From Brugia malayi (taxonomy: Eukaryota; Nematoda; Chromadorea; Rhabditida; Onchocercidae): DNA of 64,000 bases. Shown here one piece after another: positions 61,412 through 64,000 of the stretch (within the stretch, counting starts at the first letter, position 1; each line of letters opens with the position of its first letter). The position numbers were made by a program, and so were the translations under genes. The stretch is taken from the NCBI RefSeq assembly GCF_000002995.4, contig NW_025062479.1, positions 7,617,721 through 7,681,720 on the forward strand, written 5' to 3'. Below the pieces are notes generated by a model. It had not been told where the DNA came from and did not search any database. It worked only from the letters and a program-made list of their open reading frames with translations.

Positions 61412-64000
61412 ATGCTGTCAGCAACTCAATCGGTGCAGTGGTTATTTCGAACTAATGCTCTGAGTCTAAAGTGTGCTTGTCGAGGGCTAACTGCCAGTTC
61501 ACGGAGTGCTTCGAGCAGTGAAATGTATCGTTTTCGATCCCATGTCCTTCAACAAAGACAGGTTTTTAACTTTTATTATTTAATGTTGAATTCTTCAGTT
61601 TATTAGAATGTGTCGATTTAACAGAGCTCAAATTCGAAAAAGGATTAAAATTCTTTGTGCAATGCTGTGTTGTGTTAAAAGTGTAAAGCACTGGACAGCT
61701 TTGAAAATTTGATAATTGGGTTTTGTTGGTAAACAGTATCACGTGAAATAAGAATTATTTATAAAGTGTCATTCTTTTCTGTTTCAAAAGAATTATGTAA
61801 AAATTTTAATCCTGAAGTTGTTCAGGCTTTTTTATTTGCTACTAAACTGCATAAAGTATTATTCCTATAAACATGACTGCTGCTTTCCACTTGATTGATG
61901 ACAACTCATTTACTTAAACTGATTGTTACTATGTACATATTCCTCTATGGTTTGTTAAATTAACTATTGGATTGTTAAAGACATTTCGCTTTTTAATTAT
62001 TTCAGACAAAATTAGCCAAGTATGGTGGACGTCAAATGGTGACGTTACTTACAGGTGATGGTGTGGGACCAGAGATGATCAACCATGTCAAGTATATTTT
62101 TGGCCATGCTGATGTGAGCACAGAAATTAAAGCAGTCTAGTTTGTATTATCGTTTGCCCGCAGTTTCTTATGGTTTTAAATCCAAACTGTAACTGCGAAA
62201 ATGATTTTTATAAAAGTTTGTTTGTTCACCAGAGAACATGAACAGTATATTTCATCACTTTATTCTTGTTTCTAGAATTACATAAAAGTACTTTGAAAAA
62301 GTAGTCTTATATTTCATAACAGCATTGTTATTAGGTTCCGGTAGATTTTGAGGAAACGCCGTTAAGCTCAGATATGAGTCATTCGGATGCTGGTATGGAG
62401 TATGCTTTGTTGTCGACTCGTCGAAATGGAGTAGCTTTAAAAGTTTATTTTTAATTTTATTCTCTTTGAGATATTTCCTGTATTTAATACTTCTGGTATA
62501 CAAACAAGTTGTTTTGCAAAAAGAAAAAAAAAAGGGAAAATTTCTCCTAAATGGTGTTTCGTCTTCCTGGTGACATTTCTGATTAACTCATCATAAGCTT
62601 GAGCTCGATTTTTGCAATCGTATTAGTTTGACCAGATAAAGAGCTTGGCACTATTTATTAGCCTCATGCAAACTCATAAATATTAAACTGAGTTTCTTTT
62701 GATAGACAAGACAACAGACATAACACTAATAAAATTTTGCTTAGTAAAGCATAGAGAATTTGACTTTAAACTATCCAGTTTTGAACATTTATTAATGAGT
62801 CTTTCAATAGACATAGTTTGATTAACATCAGTTTGTGAGCAGATTCTTTCTTTTTGGAGTTTCTTTACCTGATCAGTATAAATTTACGTATTTAAAAAAA
62901 CAGCACAAGTTTTAATAATGCCTATTACAATAAATTATACAAAAAAGTTTTAGCAGTATTTATTTGGTACGGTGCTGAATGCTGTAGAATCATAATAATG
63001 ATGCTTATTGTTTCGCTAACTTAAACTAGAATTTTTTAAGGGCAATATTGAAACTAAATTTGATGTTCCACAGTTTAAATCAAGGAATGTTGAATTACGG
63101 CGGCGTTTGGATCTTTATGCTAATATTTTGCACTGTGTAAGCATACCTTCAATTCCATCACGACACAGTAATCTGGATATATTGGTCATCAGGTTAATTT
63201 GCTTTTTAGTACTCTAAATTCAGTTTAGAAGGTGATAACATTCAGTTCACAAAATAAGGATATTCTGCTCGTTTTCAAAAGATATTTTGTGTTGATCAAA
63301 TGTATTAATAGCGAGCAATAATTTGTTATTGTTGTTATTTATTTAAATAATAGAATATTTAGTGTTACGTTTTTCTGTTTGGGTTTTTAATTTTATTTCC
63401 AGAGAGAATGTGGAAGGTGAGTATTCAGGACTTGAACATGAGGCCAAAAAAGGAGTCGTTGAAAGTCTGAAGGTTTTTTTTTTTTTTTTCAGTCACCGAT
63501 TTCTGATAGTGATTTTGAATAGACTGAATTGGTAAAAGTTGTAGTTTTCAAAAACATTCCTAGCATACTTATTCTTCTGAGTTGTGTTTGGGAGCAGGAA
63601 AGTTTGTAGCTCACTATTTTCTTTTCAGTTCATTATTGTCTTTTTACATTAATTTACAGATTGTTACACGTGCGAATATTGAACGGATTGCCCGTTTTGC
63701 ATTCGAATATGCAGTAACTTTCAAAAGGAAGAAAGTTACAGCAATTCATAAAGCTAACATACAAAAACTTGCAGATGGCTTATTCTTGAGAGTAAGCATT
63801 CACACACTCTTTATGTTTCAGTTGCAAAGATCTGCCCAGTTCGTTCCTTGATAAATTATTTGGACGTAATTCACAGGATTTCTTAAAATTGTGCTGAATT
63901 CGTTAGGACGTACTGTTCTTTTTTTTTTTTTTTTTTATCCCTAATTTTCTAGGTGTGCAAGGAAATAGCCGAGAATGAATATCCACGATTGCAATTCGAA
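61412..64000 (+). CDS. IDH3G: Isocitrate dehydrogenase [NAD], gamma-type regulatory subunit, 5' part
   Basis: Regulatory subunit of mitochondrial NAD-dependent isocitrate dehydrogenase, which turns isocitrate into 2-oxoglutarate in the TCA cycle (family knowledge). Seven phase-consistent exons: 61412-61561, 62006-62113, 62335-62442, 63041-63192, 63403-63472, 63660-63791 and 63953 to the window end. Exon 1 is rich in Ser/Arg/Ala with no acids early on, as in mitochondrial targeting sequences. Then come [101 protein letters not shown] and ALKGNIET point to gamma rather than beta (beta has VPVEF and IGKI). Exon 3 carries a family-divergent stretch ([20 protein letters not shown]). The gene continues beyond the window, so the C-terminal half is missing. 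Confidence 0.93.

Noticed and set aside
1..64000. tRNA, rRNA, CRISPR arrays or bacterial-type operons
   Set aside because: No GGTTCGAATCC-type B boxes with matching arms, no rRNA-like conserved stretches and no regularly spaced repeats beyond the short tandem units listed. The genome style is eukaryotic throughout.
61412..64000. Beta subunit (IDH3B) instead of gamma
   Set aside because: VPVDFEE, ALKGNIET and the LDLYAN/HC pattern fit gamma-type subunits better, although the missing C-terminal half prevents a final decision.

Overview
This 64 kb window looks like nuclear DNA of a parasitic nematode. A clade III (spirurid/filarial) worm is the likeliest source, but that is inferred from gene resemblance, not proven. 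The DNA is strongly AT-rich. Genes are cut by many short introns with TTTCAG-like acceptors, and several first coding exons sit just behind an acceptor with no upstream exon, as expected for spliced-leader trans-splicing. The exon models were read by eye: I joined exons only where the splice sites and the reading phase agreed.

Layout: (1) 0.9-6.4 kb, minus: GPI inositol-deacylase (PGAP1). (2) 8.5-18.7 kb: decayed Pao/BEL-type LTR retrotransposon remains, with two gag-protease regions, one long RT-RNase H-integrase body, a further RT and a further RNase H fragment, and LTR-like pieces. (3) 19.96-20.65 kb, plus: 3' exons of a 2-Cys peroxiredoxin. (4) 21.9-24.1 kb: more retroelement debris, including an antisense gag and a 184-bp block identical to one 14.7 kb upstream. 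(5) 25.75-29.8 kb, minus: TFIID subunit TAF4. (6) 32.2-35.0 kb, plus: a decayed diacylglycerol kinase. (7) 35.9-40.3 kb, plus: three closely spaced co-oriented genes, a GPATCH2-like gene, RNase P/MRP subunit RPP14 and 3-ketodihydrosphingosine reductase (KDSR), arranged like a nematode operon. (8) 40.6-53.0 kb, minus: a 14-exon ALP/Enigma (PDZ-ZM-four LIM) muscle gene. (9) 53.0-61.4 kb: more than 8 kb with no gene I can recognise. (10) 61.4-64.0 kb, plus: 5' part of the gamma-type subunit of mitochondrial NAD-isocitrate dehydrogenase, running off the window.

The intact genes are housekeeping or muscle genes: GPI-anchor remodelling, redox defence, basal transcription, RNA processing, sphingolipid synthesis, Z-disc/dense-body structure and the TCA cycle. 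I found no defence island, CRISPR array or prokaryotic-type gene cluster, and no convincing new biological system. The most informative oddities are a GC-AG intron supported by phase and by the LIM pattern, the candidate three-gene operon, the DGK pseudogene, a frame-broken coding-like stretch in the large inter-LIM intron of the ALP/Enigma gene, and the repeat geometry around the Pao elements.
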